Shown here piece by piece: positions 36,953 to 46,344 of a DNA stretch of 63,778 bases. The stretch's first letter is position 1, and the number at the start of each line of letters is the position of its first letter. The translations under genes were made by a program, and so were the position numbers. The notes beneath the pieces are model-generated. The model saw nothing but the letters and a program-made list of their open reading frames with translations. It was not told where the DNA came from and searched no databases. The stretch covers positions 1 to 63,778 of the forward strand of contig CAYFLK010000013.1 of NCBI GenBank assembly GCA_964344035.1, read 5' to 3'. This DNA comes from UBA1014 sp964344035 (GTDB lineage: Bacteria; SAR324; NAC60-12).

Positions 36953-39718
36953 ATGACCATTCCGCGGGCGGACACCCCAATGATGCGTCAGTTCAACGCC
37001 ATAAAAAGGGAACATCCGGATAAAATTTTGTTTTACCGGATGGGGGATTTTTACGAGATGTTCGGTGACGACGCGGTAATTGGTGCAAAAGTACTGCAGA
37101 TCGCACTCACATCCCGTGACAAAAAAAGCAAAAACGCGGTGCCGATGTGCGGGGTGCCCTACCGCGCTTATGAACAGTACCTGAACAAACTCACCGCCGC
37201 CGGTTACAAGGTCGCAATCTGTGAACAGATGGAAGACCCCGCAAAAGCGAAGGGACTGGTCGCGAGGGATATCGTACGCGTTGTCACTCCCGGAACAACG
37301 GTGTCGCCCCATCTAATCGACCCGGACCATAATCATTACCTGCTGGCGCTGTGCTGGTCGCCACGTGCCCACCAGCTCGGCGCGGCTTTCGCGGATATTT
37401 CAACCGGCGAATTTGAAGTGTGTGAATTTCCACAGGCGGAACTGCAACGGTTTTATGACTTCACCGCCCAATTGCTGCCCAGTGAAGTGCTCCTTGCAAA
37501 AAGCCGTTCTGAAACGGAAACACGGTTTCTAGAGGAATTGACAACCCGGATGACGCTTCTGCTCGAAAACGGAACCTCGGAAGTTGTGGAGAACCAGCCC
37601 CATTCCAAGCGTTTTAATTTTGTTGACCCCTATTATTTTGATTTCGATGCGGCCTCCAGGCGTTTTAGGGAACATTTCCAGACTCACAACCTGGCAGGGT
37701 TCGGGATTGAGCACCTCCCTCATGGAATCTCCGCGGCAGGAGCACTGCTGAGGTACCTGGAGGAAACACAAAAATGTGATCTTGTCCACTTGACTTCGGT
37801 TCATCAGCATACTTTTGATCAGGTGATGCTGCTTGATGAATCGACTGTTACAAACCTTGAACTGTTTGAAAACCAAAGCGGACAGCGCCGACACACGCTC
37901 TATGGAGTTATGAACCAGACCCGCACTCCAATGGGCGCACGGCTGCTTCGCAGGTGGATCCGCAGACCCCTGCTGGAAGTGGATTTGATAAACGAACGTT
38001 TATGCGGCATTGATGCGTTCCGGGAAAATTTCATGCTCTGTGAAGAATTCCGGGAACGGCTGAAAAAAATCCAGGACCTTCCACGCATAATCAGCCGGAT
38101 AAGCCTTCCGGTGGCGGGGATTGCCGATATGACAGCGCTGCGGGAGTCCCTGCGCCCCCTGCAGGAACTGCCCAGGTATTTGGGAGAATTTGATTCTCCT
38201 CTGATCCGGGAACTTGCCTGTAATTTTGACCCGTTGCCAGACATTCTGGAATTGCTGATGTCACGGCTGCAGGAAAACCCGTCCATCCGACTGCGTGAAG
38301 GAGGTTTCATCGCTGATGGCGTTTCAAGCGAACTTGATGAACTGCGCACGATGGCGCTGAATTCCAAACAGTACCTCAATGACATGCTGCTGCGGGAAAA
38401 AGACCGCACCGGAATCGGGTCCCTGAAAATTGGATTCAACAAGGTTTTCGGTTACTACATGGAAGTGAGCAACGCTCATAAAATTTCCGTGCCCGAGGAT
38501 TATATACGCAAACAGACGCTGGTCAATGCCGAACGCTATATCACTCCGGAACTGAAGGAATTCGAGGAAAAAATCCTCACTGCCGAAGAACGGATCGCAG
38601 AACTGGAGTACAAATTGTTCCTCGACTTGAAAGAACAGTTGATCCAGGAAACGGAACGGGTGCAGCAAACAGCAAAAACCATCGCTGTCGCGGACGTCAT
38701 CTCGGGCTGGGCGCATCTTGCGGAGCACCAGCACTATACGAAGCCGGTGCTGCGCTCCCTGAATGCCCCGCGATATATGCACTTCAAAGGAAGCCGCCAC
38801 CCTGTCATCGAACAGATCGATTTTGACGAGGTTTTCGTTCCCAATGACCTGGAACTGGACGAGGTTGCCAGGCGGATCATGCTCATCACCGGACCGAACA
38901 TGGCGGGTAAGTCCACCTTCATGCGACAGGTAGCGCTCAACGTGCTGATGGCGCAGTGCGGATGCTGCATCCCCGCGGACTACGGAGAGTTTTCCCTGGT
39001 TGACCGGATCTTTACCCGTGTAGGCGCGTCGGACAACCTGAGCCTGGGACAAAGCACCTTCATGATGGAGATGAACGAGGTCTCAGCGATCCTCCACAAC
39101 GCCAGTGAACTGAGCCTGGTCATCCTCGATGAAGTCGGGCGCGGAACAAGCACATTCGATGGAATCAGCATCGCCTGGGCCATCGTCGAACACCTGCACA
39201 CGCTCGGTTCGCTTACCCTGTGCGCTACCCACTACCACGAACTGACTGCGCTTTCGCAGGAACTTGAATCAGTTGAAAATTTCAGCATGCGGGTTGAGGA
39301 AGAAGGAGAAAAAATCGTTTTCCTGCGGAAAATCATACCCGGAGAAGCCAATAAAAGTTATGGGGTGCAGGTTGCGCGCCTCGCCGGACTCCCCGTCAGC
39401 GTGGTCAGGCGCGCGAAGGAAATGATGGTGCAGCTCGAAGACAACTCGGTGATTCACAACATGCCCGTTCCTCCTGCTACCGGGCTTGAATCTGCCGGAC
39501 ACCTTGAATCCGCGCCGGAGTCAGTGGAAGACAACAAGGAAAAGCCTCAATGGTTCGGGCAGCCTGTGCGGCAAAAGGGGATCCAGTTGTCCCTGTTTCC
39601 GGAAGAACATGCTCTGGCTGAGGAATTACGCAGACTGAAGCTTGATAGAATGACCCCGATTGAAGCGATGAATTACCTGCATGAACTGGTCACGCGTTTT
39701 CATGCACAAAATCCCTGA
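36953..39718 (+). CDS. mutS: DNA mismatch-repair protein MutS
   Basis: A 921-residue MutS, near the top of the usual length. The mismatch-recognition Phe-X-Glu is F33-Y-E35 in MGDFYEMF. The ATPase domain has Walker A GPNMAGKSTF (about 646-656), Walker B VILDEVGRGTSTFDG and the conserved CATHYHELT. A C-terminal region with the MutL/beta-clamp-type helix (LSLFPEE, DRMTPIEAMNYLHELV) is also present. It recognises base mismatches and recruits MutL to begin strand-directed repair. It appears to be monocistronic. Confidence 0.97.
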   Translation: MTIPRADTPMMRQFNAIKREHPDKILFYRMGDFYEMFGDDAVIGAKVLQIALTSRDKKSKNAVPMCGVPYRAYEQYLNKLTAAGYKVAICEQMEDPAKAKGLVARDIVRVVTPGTTVSPHLIDPDHNHYLLALCWSPRAHQLGAAFADISTGEFEVCEFPQAELQRFYDFTAQLLPSEVLLAKSRSETETRFLEELTTRMTLLLENGTSEVVENQPHSKRFNFVDPYYFDFDAASRRFREHFQTHNLAGFGIEHLPHGISAAGALLRYLEETQKCDLVHLTSVHQHTFDQVMLLDESTVTNLELFENQSGQRRHTLYGVMNQTRTPMGARLLRRWIRRPLLEVDLINERLCGIDAFRENFMLCEEFRERLKKIQDLPRIISRISLPVAGIADMTALRESLRPLQELPRYLGEFDSPLIRELACNFDPLPDILELLMSRLQENPSIRLREGGFIADGVSSELDELRTMALNSKQYLNDMLLREKDRTGIGSLKIGFNKVFGYYMEVSNAHKISVPEDYIRKQTLVNAERYITPELKEFEEKILTAEERIAELEYKLFLDLKEQLIQETERVQQTAKTIAVADVISGWAHLAEHQHYTKPVLRSLNAPRYMHFKGSRHPVIEQIDFDEVFVPNDLELDEVARRIMLITGPNMAGKSTFMRQVALNVLMAQCGCCIPADYGEFSLVDRIFTRVGASDNLSLGQSTFMMEMNEVSAILHNASELSLVILDEVGRGTSTFDGISIAWAIVEHLHTLGSLTLCATHYHELTALSQELESVENFSMRVEEEGEKIVFLRKIIPGEANKSYGVQVARLAGLPVSVVRRAKEMMVQLEDNSVIHNMPVPPATGLESAGHLESAPESVEDNKEKPQWFGQPVRQKGIQLSLFPEEHALAEELRRLKLDRMTPIEAMNYLHELVTRFHAQNP

Positions 39719-39935
39719 ACCTGATGCTGACACGATCCGCTTCAACCGGGAAAGCGGCGATTCAATAAGGGAGAAATGCTCAAGCACATGGCGCTGCAAA
39801 ACACGCCGGGTTGGTCTCTCCTGCATAACCGGGAATCAGAAATAAAAAATGATGAAAAAAAGATCTGGATCTTTACTCATATTATTAATCCCTTGTGCTG
39901 ACTTCAAAAACCAGAAAAACAAAAAACGGTGAAAC

Positions 39936-40448
39936 ATGTCTGAAAAAAGAATAGCAATCTACCCCACCAGCGCCAACCCGCCCACACTCGGCCATGCGGA
40001 TATTCTCATACGCACCACTAAACAGTTCGATTTCGTGTACTGGGCCGCCGCGCTCAACCCTGAGAAACTATACTCCTTCACCAAGGAACAGAGGACCAGG
40101 ATGATGTATGAATACGTCCGTCACTATCAACTGGAAAATGTGGCGGTGGAAGCCTTCACCGGGTCAACGGTCCGTTACGCGCAGTCGAAGAATGCCTGCG
40201 CGATTGTCAAGGGACTGCGCAGCCTCGACGATTTTGAGGGGGAATTTCAGCAGGCGCTTGGCAACAAAGGTATTGATCCCGAGATTGAAACATTCTGCTT
40301 GTTTGGCAGGCCGGAATTGTTTGCGGTCAGTTCCACCCTGGTGCGCGAACTGGCGCTGCTCGGGGAGCGGATTGAGAATTACGTGCTCCCATCGGTAGCC
40401 GAAATTGTCTATGAAATCATCCGCGATCACGGGTTGAAACTGATCTGA
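39936..40448 (+). CDS. coaD: phosphopantetheine adenylyltransferase (CoaD), divergent
   Basis: A 170-residue enzyme that makes dephospho-CoA from phosphopantetheine and ATP. The nucleotidyltransferase motif is YPTSANPPTLGHADIL; the GxH histidine is retained, but the usual GTFDP is replaced by TSANP, so Thr10 of the Escherichia coli enzyme is a Ser. Other family marks are intact: NPEKLYSF, VKGLRSLDDFEGEFQQA and SSTLVRE. It is followed 7 bases later by the membrane protein containing the N gap. A related nucleotidyltransferase with another substrate is possible but less likely. Confidence 0.85.
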   Translation: MSEKRIAIYPTSANPPTLGHADILIRTTKQFDFVYWAAALNPEKLYSFTKEQRTRMMYEYVRHYQLENVAVEAFTGSTVRYAQSKNACAIVKGLRSLDDFEGEFQQALGNKGIDPEIETFCLFGRPELFAVSSTLVRELALLGERIENYVLPSVAEIVYEIIRDHGLKLI

Positions 40449-40455
40449 AACATCC

Positions 40456-41179
40456 ATGCCTCAACTGACCATCACCCCCGGCAGGATTCTGTTGTGGAGT
40501 TCCGGATTGTTCCTGGCGTTGGCGGTCTTCAGCGCGGATTTTCGCGACCCGAGTTTCTTCAATCAGCTCTACCCCGCGGAAGGTATCCGCAACTGGTGCA
40601 GTCTTCCAGGGGCATTGCTGGGAGGGACCCTGATTGAACTGTTAGGCCCCCCCGCAATTCTGGCGCCGTGGNNNNNNNNNNNNNNNNNNNCGCATTCCGT
40701 TGCAGCGGGACCCAAACCGCTCCGGATGGGTGCTTTGGTATTATGCCTTGGTGCTGATGCTGATGCTCACCACCTTGAGAGAATTCGCCTGGCCGGGCAG
40801 TGAATTCGATCCTGCCTCCCAAAGGTTTTTCTGGAAGCAGGGGTATCTCGGACAATTGGCTGGCAACTGGCTGAACAGCAGCGTCGGCCCGGAAGCAGGT
40901 CTGTTCATGGTGCTCTGCGCGCTGGGTTTGTCCTGCTGGCGCCTCGCCACCGTTCTCTCCCCGGTAGGGGTTCTCTGGACTATGCTGCTGATTTTCATCG
41001 GCATTCCGCGGTCTTTGGCGCGCTGGCTGAGGGGGAAAACAACCGCAAGGCACTACCCACGCACCCTGCAGGAGGGACCCCCGGTTTTTTTCCAGAATCG
41101 TGGAAAAACCGGCCGGGAGCCCGGGGATCAATCAGTGAACGAAAATCCAGACCCCGAGTCCGGAACGAAGCTGAAATGA
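40456..41179 (+). CDS. FtsK-type 4TM membrane protein, split by an assembly gap
   Basis: Two reading frames separated by 19 N (40672-40690) and offset, as expected for a gap of unknown length. The first part (LLWSSGLFLALAVFSADFRDPSFFNQL, NWCSLPGALLGGTLIELLGPPAILAPW) and the second (WYYALVLMLMLTTLREF, GYLGQLAGNWLNSSVGPEAGLFMVLCALGLSCWRL) match the N-terminal four-helix domain of FtsK. The gene ends about 30 residues after the last helix with no motor domain, so it is either a stand-alone 4TM protein or a truncated ftsK. The C-terminal tail is charged. Confidence 0.65.
40672..40690. other. assembly gap (19 N)
   Basis: Unknown bases inside the 4TM gene; the true length and frame here cannot be known from this sequence. 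Confidence 0.99.
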
Positions 41180-41270
41180 AACCTTGCATGTTCAACCATT
41201 CCAGCGAAAATCTATTGCCATAATTTTGTGAAAACAATAACAGGCAACCTCAATCACTCAAGGAGACACC

Positions 41271-41495
41271 GTGGATGTCCGTATTGAATACTGCGTGGTT
41301 TGAAACTATGAACCCCGCGCGGCCGGTCTGGCCGCGGAACTGCAAAGGGAATTCGGCGCTAAGACCAACCTGGTCTCAGGAGGCAAGGGCGATTTCGATA
41401 TTTATGTCGATAACCGGCAGATATTCTCCAAACGCGAACTGGGACGCTTTCCGGAGGAAGGAGAGGTGACGGGTTTGATGCGGCGATTAAAGTGA
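41271..41495 (+). CDS. SelW/Rdx-family selenoprotein, UGA = Sec
   Basis: A 74-residue SelW-like (Rdx) protein starting at GTG 41271 behind AAGGAGA. It reads VDVRIEYC-VV-U at residues 1-11, where codon 11 is TGA (41301-41303), giving the canonical C-x-x-U redox motif. It then continues NYEPRAAGLAAELQREFGAK, GKGDFDIYVDNRQIFSKRELGRFP to the TGA stop at 41493. The tail LMRRLK matches family length. Rdx selenoproteins are thioredoxin-fold redox proteins of unclear partner. A near-perfect SECIS hairpin follows the UGA. Conventional frame finders stop at the TGA, so this gene is easily missed. Confidence 0.93.
41315..41337 (+). promoter_or_regulatory. bacterial SECIS hairpin of the SelW-like gene
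   Basis: CCGC and GGCC pair with GGCC and GCGG around the apical loop GGTCT, with a two-base bulge (GC). The GGUCU apical loop is the SelB-binding signature of fdhF-type SECIS elements. It starts 11 bases after the UGA codon and lies inside the coding frame, as is normal in bacteria. Confidence 0.85.
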
Positions 41496-41543
41496 CTACT
41501 TGCCCGTGTCCCCGGTAAACCGCTGCAGGCACAACATCACCTG

Positions 41544-41762
41544 CTAAAAATCCGCTTTCATGGCGGCGCGCAACTCGCGCTTGAGATCCTTGTGGCGCTG
41601 CTTTTCTGCTGCTTCACGCTTTAAACGCTTGGCGACGGAGGGCTTTGTGTAGAATTTGCGCTTCTTCAATTCCTTGAACAACCCCTCCCGGATCAGCGTG
41701 CGTTTGAGTTGCATCATGGACTTGCCGATGTTGCTGTCGCGAACTTCTACACTGATGGGCAT
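41544..41762 (-). CDS. rpsU: 30S ribosomal protein S21
   Basis: A 72-residue S21, full length. It begins PISVEVRDSNIGKSMMQLKRTLIREGLFKELKKRKFYTKPSVAKRLKREAAEKQ and is highly basic, as in all bS21 proteins, which contact the anti-Shine-Dalgarno region of 16S rRNA. It lies just downstream of pspA. Confidence 0.95.
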   Translation of the reverse strand: MPISVEVRDSNIGKSMMQLKRTLIREGLFKELKKRKFYTKPSVAKRLKREAAEKQRHKDLKRELRAAMKADF

Positions 41763-41833
41763 TCTCTGTTCCTATGATAAGTTAAGTTGAAGATAAACGT
41801 GTAATATTAATCCTCATTTATTAACAGTGCAAA

Positions 41834-42550
41834 TCATTTTTCTGATTTGCCCACATCCCCGTCATCAGGTGACGGCAGCGCCGCCCGTTTTTTCAGTTCC
41901 AGTAATTCCACTTCAATATCCTCGGGAGTATCCTCGAGTTCGGCGAATTTCCGTTCCAGGCTTTCCTTATCAGATTCCAGGTTAATTTCCTGGTAAGCCT
42001 CTGCTTTTGCCTGCATTGATTCAATTTTATCCTCAACCCGGTCGAGGGTTTCAATTGCACCGGCGGTATCTCCGAGTCCGTCAATTGTTTGGTAGATCTT
42101 TTCCTGTGCCTGTGCTTGCTTCTGTTTCGCCAGCAGCAGGCCCTTCTTGCGTTTTATCTCCTCGATTTTGTCTTCCATTTTCTGATACCCGCTGCGCAGC
42201 ACGTCGGCGTTGTTGCGGTGCATTTCGAGTTGCTTTTCAAATTCAAGCGCGCGCCGTTCGTGTTCCTTCTTGCGTATCAGGGCCTCCTTGGCCAATTCAT
42301 CTTTTTCATTCTGGACCGCAAGGATGGCTTTCTGTTCCCATTTCCCTGCTTCCTGGTGTTCTTTTTCGGTATCACGTTCCAGCCGTTTCTGCAGGGCCAG
42401 GGCCTCGGTCATTTGCTGTTTTGCCTGCCGCTTCTGTCCTTCAAGATCAGCAAGCATTTGCCTCAGCATCTTTTCAGGATCCTCGGCTTTGTCGAGAAAG
42501 CTGTTGGTGTAGGCGCGCAGGACGTTGATGAATCGGGAGACGATTCCCAT
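41834..42550 (-). CDS. PspA/IM30-family membrane-stress protein
   Basis: A 238-residue coiled-coil protein that starts MGIVSRFINVLRAYTNSFLDKAEDPEKMLRQMLADLEGQ, the conserved N-terminal amphipathic helix plus helix 1 of PspA. Long heptad-rich helices follow through about residue 190. PspA-family proteins bind and repair membranes under envelope stress and form ESCRT-III-like rods. It starts 20 bases after the end of rpoN and so probably belongs to that operon. Confidence 0.93.
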   Translation of the reverse strand: MGIVSRFINVLRAYTNSFLDKAEDPEKMLRQMLADLEGQKRQAKQQMTEALALQKRLERDTEKEHQEAGKWEQKAILAVQNEKDELAKEALIRKKEHERRALEFEKQLEMHRNNADVLRSGYQKMEDKIEEIKRKKGLLLAKQKQAQAQEKIYQTIDGLGDTAGAIETLDRVEDKIESMQAKAEAYQEINLESDKESLERKFAELEDTPEDIEVELLELKKRAALPSPDDGDVGKSEK

Positions 42551-42570
42551 GCTGTTTCTCCGTGTAGGGT

Positions 42571-44265
42571 TCAGAACAGTTGTTTACGTTTGTTGGAAGG
42601 CAGGATATTCAGAGCTTCACGGTATTTTGCCACCGTCCTGCGCGCGACCTTGATACCGCTGCGTGTTTGCAGGATGTCCGCGATCTGGAGATCAGTATAT
42701 GGCGCGCGCGGATTTTCATTCTGCACCATCTGCTGAATCATGTCCTTGATGCGTTTGGACGAAACCGCTTCTCCTTCACCCTGATCGATCCCGCTTGTGA
42801 AGAAATATTTTAGTTCAAAAATCCCCTGCGGGGTATGGACGTATTTGTTGGTGGTGATGCGGCTGACGGTTGATTCATGCACATCAATGTCCTCCGCAAC
42901 ATCCTTCAACACCAGCGGACGCAGGTAGTGGATACCTTTTTCAAAAAACTCCTTCTGAAAATTAAGTATGCTCCGGGTCACCCGGAAGATGGTCTTCTGG
43001 CGCTGCTCGATGCTTTTCAACAGCCACTGCCCGGCTTTGATTTTTTCCTGGATGTATTCCCGGGTCAGGCTTCCGTCATCTTCAATTGTTTCACACAGTT
43101 CCCGGTAGTATTGGCTGATGCGCAATCGCGGTATCCCGTTTGCGTTCAGGGCCACCTTGTATTTCCCCTGGCTCTGGTAAATGTACACATCCGGGATGAT
43201 GTAGTGGTGAGAGGGAGTGGGGACAAATGCCCGTCCGGGTTTCGGTTCCAGGGACATGACCAGCCGGTATGCTTCCACCACCAGATCCAGTTCCTGTTTG
43301 TGACGGCGGGCGATTTTCTTCAGATCCTTCGATTCCAGAAGGGGCATGTCCTGTTCAATGATCCGGTAACTGAGGGAGCCTGCATGACCCATCTGCTCCA
43401 ACTGCACCAGCAGGCATTCCTGCAGGCTGCGCGCTCCGACCCCGTTGGGGTCAAAATTCTGAATCTTTCTCAGCACATCCTCAACAAAACCACACACATC
43501 ATCCATGATTTCCGCCGGCGCATCATTTGCAGGGGTTGCCCCCACTTCATCTTCTTCAAACATCGGGACAGCAGGAGTTTTAGACTTCTTTGGCAGCACC
43601 GGCTTGACCGGGTTGTATTTCAGGTCAAAACATGCGGGGTCAACTTTCAGATTGCTGACCGGACCACCCTCCTCGATCCGCGAGCTGATTTCTTCATGCA
43701 GTTCAGGCTGGGATTGAAGCAGTTCCCGGATGCTCGTGACCAGGTAACCGTCGTCCTCAATGTTGCCGATCAAATAACACCCTGCCACATATTGCAGCGG
43801 GTCGAGTTCAGCCATGTCGAGCTGCCATTTCAAATGATCCGTAAGCGATTCACTTTTTGCCAGTGTCGCTTCCAGCGTAGGCGCGTCCTCATCCGCTGAT
43901 GAGGCGGAACTGATACGCGGGGTCTTGTGCCCCCCGAACTGGTCCACCTGCTCGACATACTGTTGCCAGTCTATTTCATCCTGTTCCGGTTCCTCCTTTT
44001 CCTGCTCCCTCGCGCTTTCAAAATCCTCGGTGCCGGTTGTCACTTCCGGGGTTTCCACCGTTTCTTCCGCGGGAGTCTGTTCCTTCCCCGGAAAAGTGTC
44101 GATATCCATCCCCTCTTCCAGCACGGGATTTTCAACCAGGGTTTGTTCAATCAGCTCCTCCAGTTCCGCGTGTGAGAGCTGGAGCAGCTTGATGGCCTGC
44201 TGCAGCTGCGGCGTCATGATGAGCTGCTGGTTCAGCTTCATCTGCATCTTCATCTGCAAGGCCAT
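42571..44265 (-). CDS. rpoN: RNA polymerase sigma-54 factor
   Basis: A 564-residue sigma-54, slightly long. Region I (MALQMKMQMKLNQQLIMTPQLQQAIKLLQLSHAELEELIEQTLVENPVL) is Gln/Leu-rich, region II is acidic, and the C-terminal RpoN box ARRTVAKYRE lies at about 541-550. It directs polymerase to promoters with -24/-12 elements and needs an AAA+ activator. The order lptB-rpoN-pspA is a common conserved neighbourhood. Confidence 0.96.
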   Translation of the reverse strand: MALQMKMQMKLNQQLIMTPQLQQAIKLLQLSHAELEELIEQTLVENPVLEEGMDIDTFPGKEQTPAEETVETPEVTTGTEDFESAREQEKEEPEQDEIDWQQYVEQVDQFGGHKTPRISSASSADEDAPTLEATLAKSESLTDHLKWQLDMAELDPLQYVAGCYLIGNIEDDGYLVTSIRELLQSQPELHEEISSRIEEGGPVSNLKVDPACFDLKYNPVKPVLPKKSKTPAVPMFEEDEVGATPANDAPAEIMDDVCGFVEDVLRKIQNFDPNGVGARSLQECLLVQLEQMGHAGSLSYRIIEQDMPLLESKDLKKIARRHKQELDLVVEAYRLVMSLEPKPGRAFVPTPSHHYIIPDVYIYQSQGKYKVALNANGIPRLRISQYYRELCETIEDDGSLTREYIQEKIKAGQWLLKSIEQRQKTIFRVTRSILNFQKEFFEKGIHYLRPLVLKDVAEDIDVHESTVSRITTNKYVHTPQGIFELKYFFTSGIDQGEGEAVSSKRIKDMIQQMVQNENPRAPYTDLQIADILQTRSGIKVARRTVAKYREALNILPSNKRKQLF

Positions 44266-44394
44266 GACGCTTCAGTCGGAAATGGAATGAATAATTAACA
44301 TGCTGAACCCCGGGTAACGGACGGATTCAACACAAAGATTCGTTGATGGCATCTGTTTTGCTACATATCGGCGCAAATGTCAATGTCAGGTTCA

Positions 44395-45123
44395 TCACAT
44401 TGTGAAAGCATCGCCAAGATACACCTGCTTAGCGCGTTCATCTTCAACAAGCTGGTCCGGGGGGCCGTTGACCAGCAGATCTCCTTCATTCATGATATAT
44501 CCGTGATCAATGATACCGAATGTTTCGCGCACATTGTGGTCGGTGATCAGAATGCCGATGTTGCGTGATGCCAGTTGACGTATGATTGCCTGAATGTCCG
44601 CCACTGCGATTGGGTCCACTCCGGCGAACGGTTCATCGAGCAGCATGATTGCCGGTTCGAGAACGAGCGCGCGGGCGATTTCAGTGCGCCTGCTTTCTCC
44701 GCCCGAAAGTGCGTATCCCTTGATCTTGCGCACATGCTGGATGCCCAGTTCCTGAAGCAGCATTTCCACCCGCGCCTTTTTTTCCTGCAGTGTGAGCGGC
44801 AGCAGTTCCATTACCGCCATCAGGTTTTCCTCCACCGTCAATTTGCGGAAAATGGAACGCTCCTGTGCGAGATACCCCAGTCCAGCGCGCGCCCGTCGGT
44901 GAATGGGGAAACGGGTGATGTCGTGTTCGTCCAGAAAGATGCTGCCGCGGTCAGGACGCAGCACCCCGGTGATCATGTAGAATGTGGTGGTCTTGCCGGC
45001 GCCGTTGGGTCCGAGCAGGCCCACGACCTGTCCCTGCACCACCTCGAGGCTCACCCCCCGCACCGCGTGGCGCCCACGGTAGGACTTGGCTAAATCAACA
45101 ACCCGCAGTTTATTCGCCCGCAC
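44395..45123 (-). CDS. lptB: LPS export ABC ATPase LptB
   Basis: A 242-residue ATPase that powers LPS extraction by LptFG. Walker A GPNGAGKTT (38-46), LGYLAQERSIFRKLTVEENLMAV, signature LSGGESRRTEIARAL, Walker B IMLLDEPFAGVDP, and the C-terminal LVNGPPDQLVEDERAKQVYLGDAF are diagnostic for LptB. No lptA or lptC is present upstream here, but lptD is elsewhere in the window. It lies before rpoN in the usual order. Confidence 0.95.
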   Translation of the reverse strand: MRANKLRVVDLAKSYRGRHAVRGVSLEVVQGQVVGLLGPNGAGKTTTFYMITGVLRPDRGSIFLDEHDITRFPIHRRARAGLGYLAQERSIFRKLTVEENLMAVMELLPLTLQEKKARVEMLLQELGIQHVRKIKGYALSGGESRRTEIARALVLEPAIMLLDEPFAGVDPIAVADIQAIIRQLASRNIGILITDHNVRETFGIIDHGYIMNEGDLLVNGPPDQLVEDERAKQVYLGDAFTM

Positions 45124-45223
45124 AGCACTTCCTGTTTAATCTCAGATTTGACAACACAGTTGTTTTTTCGATAGAATGCTGTATTGATAAACATGATTCC
45201 TACCTTAGCAAATCGAAAAAGCC

Positions 45224-45577
45224 ATGCCAATCTACGAATACGGTTGTCAGGATTGCGGACATGAATTTGAGGAAATGCAGAAATTCAGTGATCCTCCCCT
45301 GGAATTATGCCCAAACTGTGAAAACCGCAACGCCCGGCGGCGTGTTTCCGTCAGTGCGTTCCATCTCAAGGGTGGAGGATGGTACAAGGATGGCTACGGA
45401 AATGGTTCCAGAGATGACAAAACTGAAAAATCCGCGAATACTGACGCTACAAAATCCACGGATAAAACCAAGTCTGAGGCAAAATCATCCGAAAGCAAAA
45501 CGGATGAGAAAAAGAAATCCAAAGATTCCAAACCTTCCGCAACTTCCTCCGCACCCCCTAAAACCGCGGCTGCATGA
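45224..45577 (+). CDS. FmdB-type zinc-ribbon protein
   Basis: A 117-residue protein beginning MPIYEYGCQDCGHEFEEMQKFSDPPLELCPNC, the CxxC...CxxC zinc ribbon of the FmdB/putative regulatory family. The C-terminal half (about 60-117) is low-complexity and lysine/serine-rich. Members are implicated in regulation or nucleic-acid binding. It lies upstream of ccmB with 54 bases between. Confidence 0.9.
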   Translation: MPIYEYGCQDCGHEFEEMQKFSDPPLELCPNCENRNARRRVSVSAFHLKGGGWYKDGYGNGSRDDKTEKSANTDATKSTDKTKSEAKSSESKTDEKKKSKDSKPSATSSAPPKTAAA

Positions 45578-45631
45578 GTCACGACCACCGTGGCCCGCGG
45601 CGGTGTGATTCCTGCGCCTTGAACGGTTCGC

Positions 45632-46309
45632 ATGAAATTGGTTTTCCGCCAAATCATGGTCCTCATCTGGAAGGACCTGCTGATTGACCTTCGCAGGCGG
45701 GAAAACCTGCTGTCCATGCTGATGTTCGCGGTGCTGATGCTGCTGGTTTTTCACTTTGCAATGGGGGAGCAGCCGAAGGTTTTCCTCACCGCCCTTCCCG
45801 GGGCTATCTGGGTCGTGTTTCTGCTGAGCGGGGTGCTGGGACTGAGCAAATCATTCCTGCAGGAAATGGAAACGGGGTGCATCGGCGGTCTGCTGATGAC
45901 CCCAGCGGACAATACGGTGATCTTTATCGGGAAGATGCTTTCCTCGACATTGTTCCTGCTGCTCTCTCAACTGCTCTTCATCCCCCTCTGTCTTGTGTTC
46001 TACGAAGTATCCGTTGGGAACTGGGGGGAACTGCTGCTTATCCTGCTTGCGGGGACCCTCGGGTTCAGTTCCCTGGGTACGCTCCTCACCGCCATGACCG
46101 CCTCTATACGCGGGAGGGAAATGCTCCTGCCGATCCTGCTCTTCCCCCTGATGATCCCCAACCTGCTCAGCGTTGTGCGGCTCACCGACCACCTGTTCTT
46201 CGGCGGCAGCCCGGAAACGGTTGTTTCGTGGTGGAAACTGCTCCTGACATTCGATGTCGTGCTTATCACTGTCTCCATCCTCGGCTTCGAATTCGTCGTC
46301 GAGGAATAG
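45632..46309 (+). CDS. ccmB: haem exporter protein CcmB
   Basis: A 225-residue inner-membrane protein with six predicted helices, the permease-like subunit of the CcmAB system in cytochrome c maturation. It starts FRQIMVLIWKDLLIDLRRRENLLSMLMFAVLMLLVFHFA, a conserved CcmB N-terminus, and ends with a hydrophobic helix and FEFVVEE. No ccmA or ccmC lies beside it. The region beginning 36 bases after the stop is the left edge of the ssrA island, so downstream ccm genes may have been displaced. Confidence 0.9.
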   Translation: MKLVFRQIMVLIWKDLLIDLRRRENLLSMLMFAVLMLLVFHFAMGEQPKVFLTALPGAIWVVFLLSGVLGLSKSFLQEMETGCIGGLLMTPADNTVIFIGKMLSSTLFLLLSQLLFIPLCLVFYEVSVGNWGELLLILLAGTLGFSSLGTLLTAMTASIRGREMLLPILLFPLMIPNLLSVVRLTDHLFFGGSPETVVSWWKLLLTFDVVLITVSILGFEFVVEE

Positions 46310-46344
46310 GAATGATTCTCTCCTAAAATTAGATTTATAATGAA

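Noticed and set aside
36723..36956. Small frame just upstream of mutS
   Set aside because: No ribosome site or domain signal, and it overlaps the mutS start.
42877..43899. Long plus-strand reading frame opposite rpoN
   Set aside because: Antisense shadow of a highly conserved gene; codon composition and lack of family features show it is not coding. Similar shadows occur opposite flagellin, prfB and the S41 protease.
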